Source: Actinomycetota bacterium (GTDB lineage Bacteria > Actinomycetota > Actinomycetes > Streptosporangiales > Streptosporangiaceae). From it: a stretch of 60,663 nt of DNA. The stretch is taken from assembly GCA_003168255.1 (NCBI GenBank), contig PMSU01000107.1, positions 1 to 60,663 on the forward strand. Direction: 5' to 3'. This document shows, one piece after another, positions 19,599 through 28,724 of this stretch (position 1 is its first letter; every line of letters begins with the position of its first letter). The notes beneath the pieces were generated by a model. It searched no databases and had not been told where the DNA came from. It worked only from the letters and a program-made list of their open reading frames with translations. Position numbers and translations under genes: made by a program.

Positions 19599-19602
19599 GG
19601 GC

Positions 19603-20361
19603 ATGACCGAGAACGACCATCAAGGCGCGGCGGCCAGCGAGGCGGCAGGCAAGCCAAGGGCACGGGACCTGAACGAGCTGATCCGCTACACCATGTGGTC
19701 GGTGTTCAAGGTGCAGGGTCCCGCTGCGCTTGTGGCGGCCGGAGCGCTGACCCACAGCGGGCGGGACGGCATGGCCGCCGAGGTGAACGAGCTGTGCCAG
19801 CAGGCATACGGCAAGGGCGTCATCACCCGCGGCTGTTACGACGTGCAGGGGCTGCGGGCCGACGCCGACTACATGTTCTGGTGGATCGCGCCGTCCTCGG
19901 ACGACTTGCAGGAAATGTACGCGCGGTTCCGCCGGACCGGCCTGGGCCGGGCCAGCGACCCGGTGTGGTCGGTGATGGCGCTGCACCGGCCTGCCGAGTT
20001 CAATAAGAGTCACATCCCGGCGTTCCTCGCCGGGGAAGAGCCGCGCGACTACGTCAGCGTGTACCCGTTCGCGCGCTCCTATGACTGGTACCTGCTCGAC
20101 GACGCCGAGCGCCGCGGCATGCTGGCCGAGCACGGGATGATGGCCCGCGAGTACCCGGACGTCCGGGCCAACACCGTCTCCTGCTTCGCGCTGAACGACT
20201 ACGAGTGGATACTCGCGTTCGAGGCCGATGAGCTGCACCGGATCGTCGACCTGATGCGTCACCTGCGCGGTGCCAAGGCGCGGCTGTACACCAGGGAAGA
20301 GATCCCGTTCTACACAGGCCGGCGCAAGCCGGTCCGCGAACTGCTCGCCGCGCTGCCTTAA
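19603..20361 (+). CDS. hemQ: Coproheme decarboxylase HemQ
   Basis: 252 residues from ATG 19603 (an earlier in-frame ATG is at 19585). It decarboxylates coproheme III to heme b with peroxide, the last step of the coproporphyrin-dependent route. Signatures: [14 protein letters not shown], the catalytic Tyr154 in [16 protein letters not shown], the probable heme-ligand H177 in [12 protein letters not shown], and the ending [17 protein letters not shown]. Chlorite dismutases of the same fold lack this ending. It directly follows the oxidase gene. No ferrochelatase gene is in the window. Confidence 0.93.
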   Translation: MTENDHQGAAASEAAGKPRARDLNELIRYTMWSVFKVQGPAALVAAGALTHSGRDGMAAEVNELCQQAYGKGVITRGCYDVQGLRADADYMFWWIAPSSDDLQEMYARFRRTGLGRASDPVWSVMALHRPAEFNKSHIPAFLAGEEPRDYVSVYPFARSYDWYLLDDAERRGMLAEHGMMAREYPDVRANTVSCFALNDYEWILAFEADELHRIVDLMRHLRGAKARLYTREEIPFYTGRRKPVRELLAALP

Positions 20362-20366
20362 CCGGC

Positions 20367-23153
20367 TCAGTTCTGGTCCGGGTCGCTGGCAGTGCCCGCA
20401 GCGCCGGCGTTGCCGACAGCGCCGGTCGAGCCCGCGCTCCCCGCAGTGCCGGGCGCACCTGGTCCGGCGCCAGGCTGACCGCCCGAACCCCCCGGGCCAC
20501 CTGTGCCTAGCGCACCGCCGGTGCCGGCCGTCACGGCGTCGCCGCTGAACGTGTTACCGGAATCGGCGACCGGCGGTGCGGCGCTGAAGATGGCACCGCC
20601 GTCGGCATTGCCTCCGGTGCCGCCGTTCCCTCCGGTGCCGCCGTTCCCTCCGGTGCCGCCGTTTCCGTTGGCCCCCGGGCCGCCGCCTCCGGTACCGCTG
20701 CCGTTCTCGCCGCCCGCGGCTCCGTTCCCTCCGGTGCCGCCGTTCCCTCCGGTGCCGCCGTCGCTGGCGGCACCGGCGCGCCCGGCATTCGCTGAATTGG
20801 TGGTGAAGGTGTTGCCGGTAATGCTGAGCGATCCGGTCGCGTAGACCGCGCCCCCTTCCGCGAGACCGCCGTTCCCGCCGGTGCCGCCCAGGCCGCCAGT
20901 TGCCGCCCGCGAGCCGGCTGCTCCGGCGCCTCCCTTGCCGCCGGTGCCGGGATTGTTGCTGCCGCCGTCCGCGCCGTTGCCGCCCGTGCCGCCGTAGCCG
21001 CCGCCGCTGCCGCTGCCGCCGTTGCCTGCGTTCGAGGCGTTCGCGCCGTTAGCGCCGGTCACGGTGTCGGTCTGGAACGTGTCGGCGCTGACGGTGAGCT
21101 GGGCGCCGCTGCCTGTGCCGTCGCTGTAGACCGCGCCGCCCAGGCCGGCTCCGCCGCTGCCGCCCGCGAATCCGGCTCCAGCGGCTCCGGCCGCTCCACC
21201 CAGAGTGCCAGCCGCGCCGGCGCCGCCGTTCCCGCTCTGCGCGCCGTGGTCACCGCCTTGGCCACCGCCGCCGCCGAAGCCGCCCTTGCCGCCGGCCTGG
21301 CCGACCCCGCCGTTGCCCGCGCTGCCCTGCGAGCTGACGCCACCGCCGCTGGCATCGTCGTTGACGAACTGGTCAGGGGCCGCGGATGACCCCAGATCGG
21401 CCGAACCGCTGTTGTAGATGGCGCCGCCTTCGCCGGGACCGCCTGCGCCGTTAGTTCCGCCGGCACCGCTCGCCCCGCCTGCCGGGCCGTTCGCGCCGAT
21501 CAGGCCCTTGGCGCCATTCTGGCCATTCGCGCCCTCCGCGCCCTGCTGGCCGGAGTTACCGCCCACGCCGCCTACGCCGCCGATTCCGCCCACGGCGCTG
21601 GAGTTGGTGGCTCCGCCGCCGATACCGGCATCTCCGGCATTGCCGCCAGCGCCGCCGAGTGCCTCGTCGCCGGTCAGGCCGGTTCCTGTCAGCTCGTTCA
21701 GGGTGCCGGAGCTGAATACCCCGCCGCCCTGGGCCGCGCCGCCAACCGGTCCGCTGCCAGCCGCGCCGCCCTTTCCCGCCGGTGCGATGGCGCCGGCGTG
21801 CACTGGTCCCGCGGCGCCGGCTAGCCCGCCGACGGCGCCATCGGGGCTGCACCCGCTGGCGCAGCCGACACCGCCGGCCGCGCCGCTGCCACCTTCGCCG
21901 CCGCTGCCCGGGTTACCGGAGGCACCGCCGCCGCCGCCTTGACCGCCGGAGCCTGCGCTCCCTGCGCGGGCCGTATTGTTCATGATGGTGCTGGCGGAAA
22001 TCTGGAGCGTCCCGCTGTTGTAGATGGCGCCACCCTGCGCCGTGCCACCCGCTCCGCCGGCGCTGCCTGCGCCACCCGCCGCACCAGCGCCGCCGAGCCC
22101 GTTCTCGCCGCCCTTGCCCCCGGCACCGCCCTTTGCGGCGGGGGCGTCGCCGCCGTTTCCGCCGACGCCGCCGGTGCCCCCTATGCCGCCGCTGCCGCCC
22201 CAGCCGCCTTGGCCGCCCGCGACGCCGGGACCGCCGCTACCCCCGGTAGCCATGTCTTCGGTGAAGGTGCTCGACGACACGGTGAGCGTCCCCGCGTTCC
22301 ACACCGCACCGCCGCTCGCGCCGCCGCCGGCTCCGCCTTTCCCGCCTTTCCCGCCGGCCGCCCCCGCCGCCCCGGCTCCGCCAGCCCCGCCGTTGCCGCC
22401 CTTGCCGCCCGCTTGTCCCGCGTCGCCGGCGGCGCCGGACCCGCCCGTTCCGCCGTTGCCGCCTGACCCGCCGTAGCCGCCGGTCCCGCCGAGGCCGCCG
22501 GTCCCGCCGAGGCCGCCAAGCACAAGGTCGTCCGTGAGCGTGTCGTTGTTCAGCGCCACGGTGCCCGAGGTGATGAGCAACGCAGCGCCCTCGGCGGCCA
22601 GGCTATTGCCGCCGGCGCCGCCGGCTTTGCCCGCCGTCGCCGTTTTGCCCGCGCCGCCGGCTTTGCCCGCGCCGCCCTTGGCGCCCGGCGAGGAGCCGTT
22701 GGTCCCGGTGCCGCCGCCCGCCCCTGGCGAGCCGGTCGTCCCCGCGGCGCCATTGCCTCCCGTCTTGCCGGCGGCCGTCGACACCTCTGCGTCCTCGAGG
22801 GTGATGCCGCCGATCGTGAGCTGCCCGCCGGACACCTTGAAGAGCCGGACGTCGAAATTGCCGTTGAACGTGACCGTGTTGCCGTTAGCCTCGATATCGA
22901 CGGTCAGGCCGGCCGGGACGGAGATCGTGGCGGTGAACGAGACCGGCGGTGACGTGCAGTTGGTTCCGTAGTCCACCGTGCCGCCGGCCGCGACCGCGCT
23001 CGTCAGGGCCGAGAAGCTACAGCTGGTCAGAACCGCGGTCACGGCGGGGTTGCTGACGCCCGCCAGGGCTGGCGGTCCGCACCAGGCGGCGGCCAATGCC
23101 AGCGGCGCTGCGAAGAGCCCGAACCTCGAAGGTCGCGAACCATGTCGACTCAT
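20367..23153 (-). CDS. Giant glycine-rich secreted beta-helix protein with PGRS-like loops
   Basis: 928 residues. A signal peptide (basic start, then FGLFAAPLALAAAWCGPPALA to about 31) is followed by a short beta-rich domain (ISVPAGLTVDIEANGNTVTF, GGQLTIGGITLEDAEV) like those opening parallel beta-helices. The remainder alternates about eight rung-like blocks of the form GGA-(I/V)-(Y/W/F)-x-x-GTL-x-(I/V)-S-x-(S/N)-TF-x-x-(N/D)-x-A (for example GGAIYNSGTLQISAS and GGAVYATGSLSITGN) with glycine loops of 30-90 residues built from GGxGG and GAxGG units. No sortase motif or C-terminal membrane helix is visible. Codon-level repeats exist near 20620-20670. The look recalls mycobacterial PE_PGRS proteins but there is no PE domain. 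Function unknown; surface or matrix role is a guess. Confidence 0.75.
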   Translation of the reverse strand: MSRHGSRPSRFGLFAAPLALAAAWCGPPALAGVSNPAVTAVLTSCSFSALTSAVAAGGTVDYGTNCTSPPVSFTATISVPAGLTVDIEANGNTVTFNGNFDVRLFKVSGGQLTIGGITLEDAEVSTAAGKTGGNGAAGTTGSPGAGGGTGTNGSSPGAKGGAGKAGGAGKTATAGKAGGAGGNSLAAEGAALLITSGTVALNNDTLTDDLVLGGLGGTGGLGGTGGYGGSGGNGGTGGSGAAGDAGQAGGKGGNGGAGGAGAAGAAGGKGGKGGAGGGASGGAVWNAGTLTVSSSTFTEDMATGGSGGPGVAGGQGGWGGSGGIGGTGGVGGNGGDAPAAKGGAGGKGGENGLGGAGAAGGAGSAGGAGGTAQGGAIYNSGTLQISASTIMNNTARAGSAGSGGQGGGGGASGNPGSGGEGGSGAAGGVGCASGCSPDGAVGGLAGAAGPVHAGAIAPAGKGGAAGSGPVGGAAQGGGVFSSGTLNELTGTGLTGDEALGGAGGNAGDAGIGGGATNSSAVGGIGGVGGVGGNSGQQGAEGANGQNGAKGLIGANGPAGGASGAGGTNGAGGPGEGGAIYNSGSADLGSSAAPDQFVNDDASGGGVSSQGSAGNGGVGQAGGKGGFGGGGGQGGDHGAQSGNGGAGAAGTLGGAAGAAGAGFAGGSGGAGLGGAVYSDGTGSGAQLTVSADTFQTDTVTGANGANASNAGNGGSGSGGGYGGTGGNGADGGSNNPGTGGKGGAGAAGSRAATGGLGGTGGNGGLAEGGAVYATGSLSITGNTFTTNSANAGRAGAASDGGTGGNGGTGGNGAAGGENGSGTGGGGPGANGNGGTGGNGGTGGNGGTGGNADGGAIFSAAPPVADSGNTFSGDAVTAGTGGALGTGGPGGSGGQPGAGPGAPGTAGSAGSTGAVGNAGAAGTASDPDQN

Positions 23154-23156
23154 AGC

Positions 23157-23272
23157 GGCCCCATCCCAGCGCGACTAGCTTGGCTACCGGTAAAATCCCG
23201 GGCGACCGTCGTGAGTTGCATGACCTCAGCTTTGATCATTTATGGCGAAAATTTTAGAATAAAAGGCTAGAA
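23157..23272. promoter_or_regulatory. AT-rich divergent intergenic region
   Basis: The stretch 23215-23272 is markedly AT-rich against its surroundings (TTTGATCATTTATGGCG, AAAATTTTAGAATAAAAGG). It separates the glycine-rich protein gene (-) from the dehydrogenase gene (+) and probably holds promoters for both. No clear consensus boxes were assigned. Confidence 0.35.
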
Positions 23273-24280
23273 ATGGGAATAGTCCCGCAAAAGGTACTTT
23301 TCGGAGTGCCCCGGTTCACCGCAGAGCTCTCCTGGACCGATCTCGCTGCCGAGCTGCCAGGCTGGGAGATTTCGGTCTGCCCGCGCGGCCAGCTGGCTGA
23401 TCACGTGGACGGGGTGGACGTGGTCTGCCCCTGGGGATCGCCGGTCGACGCCATCACGCTCAAGGCCGGGACGTTCGGCCTGGTGCAGCAGTTCGGCGTC
23501 GGCCTCGAGAAGGTCGACGTGCAGGCCGCCACCGAGCTAGGTGTCTGGGTGGCCAGGATTCCCGGTGACGCCGGCGGCAACGCGGAAAGCGTCGCCGAAC
23601 TCGCCATGCTGCAACTGCTTGCCCTCACCAGGCGGCTGGACGAGACCAGGGAAGCGCTGTGGAATCGGCGCTGGGAGCAGCGGCCTATCGGCGGCACGCT
23701 GCTCGGGACGACGATCCTGATCGTGGGCCTGGGCGCGATCGGCAACGCCGTGGCCGCCAGGCTGTCCGGCTTCGGCGCGCGACTGCTGGGCGTGCGCGCC
23801 CATCCGGACCGCGGCGGGCCTGCCTGGCTCGACGAAGTTGCCGGCCCCGATCAGCTCGGCAGGCTGCTCGGGCAGGCGGATGCCGTGCTGTGCTGCGCCA
23901 TGCTGCACGGCGGCAACGCCGCGATGTTTGGCGAGGCCGCCTTCGCGGCCATGAAGCCCGGCGCGATCTTCGTCAACGTCGCCCGTGGCGGCCTGGTGGA
24001 CGAGGAAGCGCTGCTCGCCGCGCTCGAGTCAGGCCAGCTCGGCGGGGCGGGCCTGGACGTGCACGCGCAGGAACCTGCCGACCCGGAATCCGCCCTGCTG
24101 CGTCATCCGCGCGTGTTCGCCACGCCGCACGTCGGCGGGCTCACCTGGACGATGTTCACCCGGACCGGCCGCGTGTTCGCACAGAACCTGGAGCGCTGGG
24201 CGCGGGGCGAGGCGCCGCGCTGGGCGGTGAACGCGCCCGCCTTCTGCCGGTCACTGCGAGGCGGCGCGGGCTTGCGGTAG
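23273..24280 (+). CDS. D-isomer-specific 2-hydroxyacid dehydrogenase
   Basis: 335 residues. NAD-binding motif VGLGAIGNAVA at about 151-161; catalytic R238 in NVARGGLVDEEAL, E267 in LDVHAQEP, and H286 in FATPHVGG. A soluble NAD(P)-dependent oxidoreductase of the SerA/PdxB/hydroxypyruvate-reductase superfamily; without the ACT domain it is not SerA, and the substrate is open. ATG 23273 follows AAAAGG. Confidence 0.88.
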   Translation: MGIVPQKVLFGVPRFTAELSWTDLAAELPGWEISVCPRGQLADHVDGVDVVCPWGSPVDAITLKAGTFGLVQQFGVGLEKVDVQAATELGVWVARIPGDAGGNAESVAELAMLQLLALTRRLDETREALWNRRWEQRPIGGTLLGTTILIVGLGAIGNAVAARLSGFGARLLGVRAHPDRGGPAWLDEVAGPDQLGRLLGQADAVLCCAMLHGGNAAMFGEAAFAAMKPGAIFVNVARGGLVDEEALLAALESGQLGGAGLDVHAQEPADPESALLRHPRVFATPHVGGLTWTMFTRTGRVFAQNLERWARGEAPRWAVNAPAFCRSLRGGAGLR

Positions 24281-24347
24281 CCCCGGCTGCCGCCGGCGGA
24301 GAGCATGGTCAGCGGCCGCCACTGCCGGCCGGATTAAGCCAGGACTG

Positions 24348-24500
24348 AAAGGGTCTGCGGAGGATTCGCGAAAGGGCGCGGCGAGCCAGCACGCGACGGT
24401 ACTGCGCGACGCGGGCCTGATCACGACCCGCCGTAACGGCAACGCCGTCTGGCACACCCGCACCGGCCTTGGCACCGAACTGCTGGAGGGGGCAGGGCGG
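24348..24500 (+). pseudogene. Remnant of an ArsR-family regulator
   Basis: In one frame the sequence reads GAASQHATVLRDAGLITTRR followed by NGNAVWHTRTGLGTELLEG. This is the recognition helix and wing of an ArsR-type helix-turn-helix (usually SxHLxxLRxAGLVxxRRxGxxVxYxLTPLG). No start or first half of the domain is present, and the frame runs on into the opposite-strand cupin gene. A relic, not a gene. Confidence 0.6.
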
Positions 24501-24506
24501 ACCGGG

Positions 24507-24905
24507 TCAGAGCCGTGGCAGATTGACGACGATCGCTTCCTGGGTCGACCGGGCGACCACCACCACCGCATCGGCCTCGGCCGACGGGTTCTCCTCCCGG
24601 TGCGGCACATGCGGCGGCACCCAGACGAAGTCGCCGGGGCGGGCCTTCAGCCGGGCGATCTCGCCGGTCGCCGGGTCGCGGAAAGCGAACACCGGCTCAC
24701 CGGACACCACGTAGATCGCTGTTTCCGAGTCGCCGTGATGGTGATCGGCCGAGGCGCTGCCCGGCGCCATCACGGTGCGCCCCATCCAGAGTTCCCCGGC
24801 GCCGACGAGATCACCGGAGATCGCCGCCGACCGCAGCATGCCGCTCGTCTGCGCGGTATTACTCGATAGCTGGTCAGCCCTGATCAGGCGCGGCGTCGAT
24901 GTCAT
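24507..24905 (-). CDS. Cupin domain protein
   Basis: 132 residues from ATG 24905, which overlaps the msrB stop by four bases (ATGA). A single small cupin barrel: HHHGDSETAIYVVSGE (metal-ligand His cluster with the Glu) and PGDFVWVPPHVPHREEN (second motif with its His). Probably metal-binding; substrate unknown. Translational coupling to methionine sulfoxide reductase suggests a role under oxidative stress, which is inference. Confidence 0.82.
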   Translation of the reverse strand: MTSTPRLIRADQLSSNTAQTSGMLRSAAISGDLVGAGELWMGRTVMAPGSASADHHHGDSETAIYVVSGEPVFAFRDPATGEIARLKARPGDFVWVPPHVPHREENPSAEADAVVVVARSTQEAIVVNLPRL

Positions 24906-25333
24906 GGGGTGGCCGTGCGCCGTTCGGAATTCTCGGGTTTTGGTTCCAGGGAAAGGGAGACGGAGTTGATGCACCAGCGCTGGTCGGTGGGCACCTGGTA
25001 GCCTTCGCCCTCGAACACGTGCCCGAGGTGGGAGTCGCAGCGGGCGCAGCGCACCTCGGTGCGGACCCCGCCCAGCGAGCGATCCTCGATCAGCTCCACC
25101 GCGTCGTCGGCCGTCGGCTGGTAGAAGCTGGGCCAGCCGCAGTGCGACTCGAACTTCGCGTCCGAGCGGAACAGCTCGGCGCCGCAGGCACGGCACCGGT
25201 ACACGCCCTCGGTCTTGGCGTCGGTGTACTCGCCCGTCCCCGGCGCCTCCGTCCCGGCCGTGCGCAGCACGCGGTATTCCTCGGGGGACAGCCGCTCCCG
25301 CCACTCTGCATCGGTCCTGCTGACCTTGTCCAT
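24902..25333 (-). CDS. msrB: Peptide methionine-(R)-S-oxide reductase
   Basis: 143 residues, normal for MsrB. It reduces methionine-R-sulfoxide in proteins. Structural zinc pairs C47-C50 (CRAC) and C96-C99 (CARC), the HCGWPSF motif near residue 64, SHLGHVF at 101-107, and catalytic C121 in RWCINSVSL are all present. ATG 25333 gives the family start. Overlaps the cupin gene by four bases; valS lies 31 bases upstream on the same strand. Confidence 0.93.
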   Translation of the reverse strand: MDKVSRTDAEWRERLSPEEYRVLRTAGTEAPGTGEYTDAKTEGVYRCRACGAELFRSDAKFESHCGWPSFYQPTADDAVELIEDRSLGGVRTEVRCARCDSHLGHVFEGEGYQVPTDQRWCINSVSLSLEPKPENSERRTATP

Positions 25334-25364
25334 GTCGGCGAGACTACCCGCGCCCGCGGGGCAG

Positions 25365-28038
25365 TCATAGCAGCACATCGTGCACCGGCTCAGCCGCGCG
25401 CGCGGGACGCAGCTCGATGCGCTCCAGCCGGCCGGCCGCCTGCACGTCGGCCTGGACCGCGGCCAGCCGGGCAAGGTGATCTGCTGGCGCCGTCACGGTG
25501 AGCGTCCGGCCCGGCGTCGCCATGGACACCTCGGCCGCCGTCTTCGCCTTCCTGATCGCAGCGATCGCGGCCGACGCCGCATCGAGCATGCCCGCGTCTG
25601 CCCCAACGGCGCGGGCGCTCAGCGGCTCCGGGTCGGGCCACGCCGCCTGGTGCACCGACCCCTCGTGCCACCATGACCACGCCTCCTCGGTCACGAACGG
25701 CAGGAACGGCGCGAACAGCCGCAGCGCCACCGACAGCGCGAGGCGCAGGGCCGCGGCCGCCGACGCCGCCCGCGGGCCGCCGCGCTCGCCGTAGGCACGG
25801 GCCTTGACCAGCTCGAGGTAGTCGTCGCAGAAGAACCAGAAAAACTCCTCTGCCCGCTCCAGCGCGCGTGAATGATCATATTTTCCGAACGCACGCGTGC
25901 AATCGGTCACGACGTCCGCGAGCCTGCGCAGCATAGCCTTGTCGAGTGGCTCGGTAATGGACTCGCTGGTGCTGCCGCCCGGCTGGCCGCCCTGCTCCTG
26001 GCAGTCGGGCTCCTGGCAGTCGGGCTCCTGGCCGGGAGCGATGCCGAGCACGAACCTGCTCGCGTTCAGGATCTTGATGGCCAGCCGCCTGCCGATCCTG
26101 AGCTGGCCCGGGTCAAAGGTCACGTCCGAGCCCAGCCGGCTGCTGGCTGCCCAGTACCGGACCGCGTCCGAGCCGTACTCCGCCAGCACGGCGGCCGGGG
26201 TCACGACGTTGCCCTTGGACTTGGACATCTTCTTGCGGTCGGGGTCCAGGATCCAGCCGGAGATCGCGGCATGCCGCCAGGGCAGGACGCCGTGTTCGGC
26301 GTGTGAGCGGAGCACGGTGTAGAACAGCCAGGTGCGGATGATCTCGTGCGCCTGCGGCCGGAGATCCATCGGGAACACCCGGCCGAACAGGTCGTCGTCG
26401 ATGCTCCACCGGCCGGCAATTTCCGGTGTCAGCGAAGACGTGGCCCAGGTATCCATCACGTCGGGATCGGCGGCGAACCCGCCGGGCTTGCCGCGGCGGC
26501 CCTCGTCGTAGCCGGGCGGCGGCTGCGCGGCCGGGTCCACCGGGAGCGTGTCGCCGGCCGGGATGATCGGCGCCTGGTATCGCGGATTGCCGTCGTCGTC
26601 GAGGGGATACCACACCGGGATGGGCACGCCGAAGAACCGCTGACGGCTGATCAGCCAGTCTCCGGTCAGCCCGTCCACCCAGTTCTGGTACCGCACCTGC
26701 ATGAATTCCGGGTGCCAGGCCAGCTCCCGGCCGCGCTCGCGCAGCGCGGCGCGCAGTCCCTCGTCGCGCCCGCCGCTGCGCAGGAACCACTGCCGGGTGG
26801 TGATGATCTCGAGCGGCTTATCGCCCCGCTCGTAGAATTTCACCTGATGCACGAGCGGCTCGGGCTCGCCGATGAGGCTGCCATCTTCGCGCAGCAGTTC
26901 CGCCGCGCGCTGCCTGGCGGCATTCGGGGTGAGCCCGGCGAGCCGGCCGTACCCGTCACGGCCTGCCGCGCTGGTGATCACCGGCGGCGGGTCGGGCAGC
27001 AGGCGGCCGTCCGTGCCGATCACCGGACGGGTAGGCAACTGTAGATCCCGCCACCAGGCGATATCGGTGATGTCGCCGAACGTGCAGACCATGACGATGC
27101 CGGTGCCCTTGTCCGGCTCGGCGAGCCGGTGCGCGAGCACCGGCACCTGCACGCCAAACGCCGGGGTCCGCACGGTCGATCCGACCAGCGGTGCGTACCG
27201 CTCATCGGCCGGGTGCACGACGAGCGCCACGCAGGCCGGCAGCAGTTCGGGCCGGGTGGTGGCCACGATCACCCGCTCGCCGTCTGCCGTGTCCGGCTGG
27301 CCGGCCTGGTCGGCCTGGTCGGCCTGGCCGGCCCGGGTGAACGCGATCCGGTACCAGGCGCCGTTCGCCTCCCTGTCCTCCAGGTCGGCCTGGGCGACGG
27401 CGGTCCTGAACGTCACATCCCACAGCGTCGGGCCCTCGGCCAGGTACGCCTCGCCGCGGGCAAGGTTGCGCAGGAACGCCCGCTGCGAGATCGCCCGGGC
27501 GTCGTCGCCGATCGTCCGGTACTTCGTCGACCAGTCCACCGACAGACCGAGCCGCCGCCAGATGTCCTCGAACGCCTGCTCGTCCAGCTCGGTGAGCCGC
27601 TGGCAGAGTTCGACGAAGTTACGCCGGGAGATCGGTATCTGCTCACCCGTGCGTCCCTTGCGTCCTTCGCATCCCTCGCGTCCCTTGCGTCCCTCCAGGG
27701 GCGTGAATCCGGGGTCGTAGGGCAACGACGGGTCGCAGCGGACGCCGAAGTGGTTCTGCACCCTGCGTTCGGTGGGAAGGCCGTTGTCGTCCCACCCGAT
27801 CGGGTAAAACACCGCCTTGCCGCGCATCCGCTGGAACCTGGCGACCGTGTCGGTATGGGTGAACGAGCAGGCATGCCCGATGTGCAGTGAGCCGCTGACG
27901 GTCAGCGGGGGAGTGTCGATCGCGTAGACGCCGCCGCGTGGTGTAGTCCGGTCAAACTTGTACTACGGACTGCTCTTCCCAGCAGCGCGACCATTTGTCC
28001 TCGATGCCGTCAAGTGCGGCTCTGGCGCTGGAAGTCAT
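25365..28038 (-). CDS. valS: Valyl-tRNA synthetase with an N-terminal single-base frameshift
   Basis: Class I synthetase charging tRNA-Val. The body is open from about 27958 to 25365 and holds the HIGH motif (27873-27884), KMSKS in [13 protein letters not shown] near 26210-26240, the CP1 editing domain and anticodon domain. The natural start is ATG 28038, giving [20 protein letters not shown] then EEQSVV; a TGA stops this frame at 27953-27955. The conserved continuation [20 protein letters not shown] lies one base out of frame, so one extra base near 27957-27962 breaks the gene. The internal ATG at 27827 would lose HIGH. Unusual in-frame low-complexity inserts occur at about 27650-27705, 27285-27330 and 25980-26035. 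Whether this is real or a base-call error is undecided. Confidence 0.88.
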
Positions 28039-28352
28039 GCCTCATGGTAACGCAGCACCGCCGAGGGCTGGCCCGGTAAACAGCAGGGATGCCCGGGACA
28101 GTCCGGACAGGTGGGACAGGTGGTGACTGCCGGCGTACATGCCGGACGCTGGGTCGCCAGATCCCGGGGTATGAATGCGGCGTAGCCCCCCACTGATGGG
28201 GGGTAGCTTCACATCCACATCGGGTGAATCGCCGCCGTCGCGGTATGAACGCGGCGTAGCGCTCCAACAGGGTCCAGGTATCCCCGCAGGACGCCGCGCC
28301 CGCCTCGGGCGAAGGTGATCACCGTTGCCGGAGGCATGGCTACGGTTGTCGC
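28039..28352. other. Gene-free region with short direct repeats and a hairpin
   Basis: No supported gene. A 19-base unit GGTATGAAYGCGGCGTAGC occurs twice (28168-28186 and 28242-28260). Between them CCCCCC (28186-28191) pairs with GGGGGG (28198-28203) around a 6-base loop. It precedes valS on the minus strand and the ligD relic on the plus strand. Confidence 0.5.
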
Positions 28353-28690
28353 ATGCCTAAGCGGGCGGAAGCTCTGGAAATCGACGTAGGCGGCCGGGCC
28401 GTGCGGGTCAGCAACCCGGCGAAGCTCATGTTCCCCGACGCCGGGATCACCAAGGAAGACCTGGTCCGCTACTACATAGCGGTCGGCGACGGGATGCTGG
28501 CCGCGGTGCGGGACCGCCCGACGACACTGCGCCGGTATCCGGACGGGCGGCCCGTGTGGTACTTGGCGAGCTTGACATGACCGGGTTCGCCAAGACTTCG
28601 GGCGGGCGTGGCGTGCACCTCGCGGTGCCGATCGCCCCCGAATGGGACTTCATCCAGGTACGGCGGGCGGTGCGGGCTGAACGGGGCGGA
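28353..28690 (+). pseudogene. Remnant of a LigD-type DNA polymerase/primase domain
   Basis: The first frame from ATG 28353 reads EALEIDVGGRAVRVSNPAKL, then MFPDAGITKEDLVRYYIAVG and RPTTLRRYPDG, matching the start of LigD polymerase domains. It stops at 28580. A second frame from about 28562 gives TGFAKTSGGRGVHLAVPI then PEWDFIQVRRAVRA, a conserved segment that lies some 100 residues further on in intact homologues. So an internal deletion and frame change joined two ends, and the rest is missing. Intact proteins work in non-homologous end joining with Ku; none is nearby. Confidence 0.7.
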
Positions 28691-28724
28691 CGCGAAGGCT
28701 TTCCGTCTCGACCGGACGTGCCGA

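Noticed and set aside
18511..19602. Long plus frame ahead of HemQ
   Set aside because: It overlaps the heme oxidase in another frame and looks like Arg/Pro/Ser shadow sequence; only the part from 19603 is HemQ.
20620..20670. Possible CRISPR-like array from repeated 18-mers
   Set aside because: The repeats are contiguous codons of a glycine-rich gene with no spacers.
20503..22971. Plus-strand proline-rich frames over 20.5-23 kb
   Set aside because: They are the complement of the glycine-rich gene (Gly codons read as Pro/Ala) and lack ribosome sites.
28185..28204. T-box or other riboswitch ahead of valS
   Set aside because: No T-box sequence or antiterminator could be found; only a simple C6-G6 hairpin.
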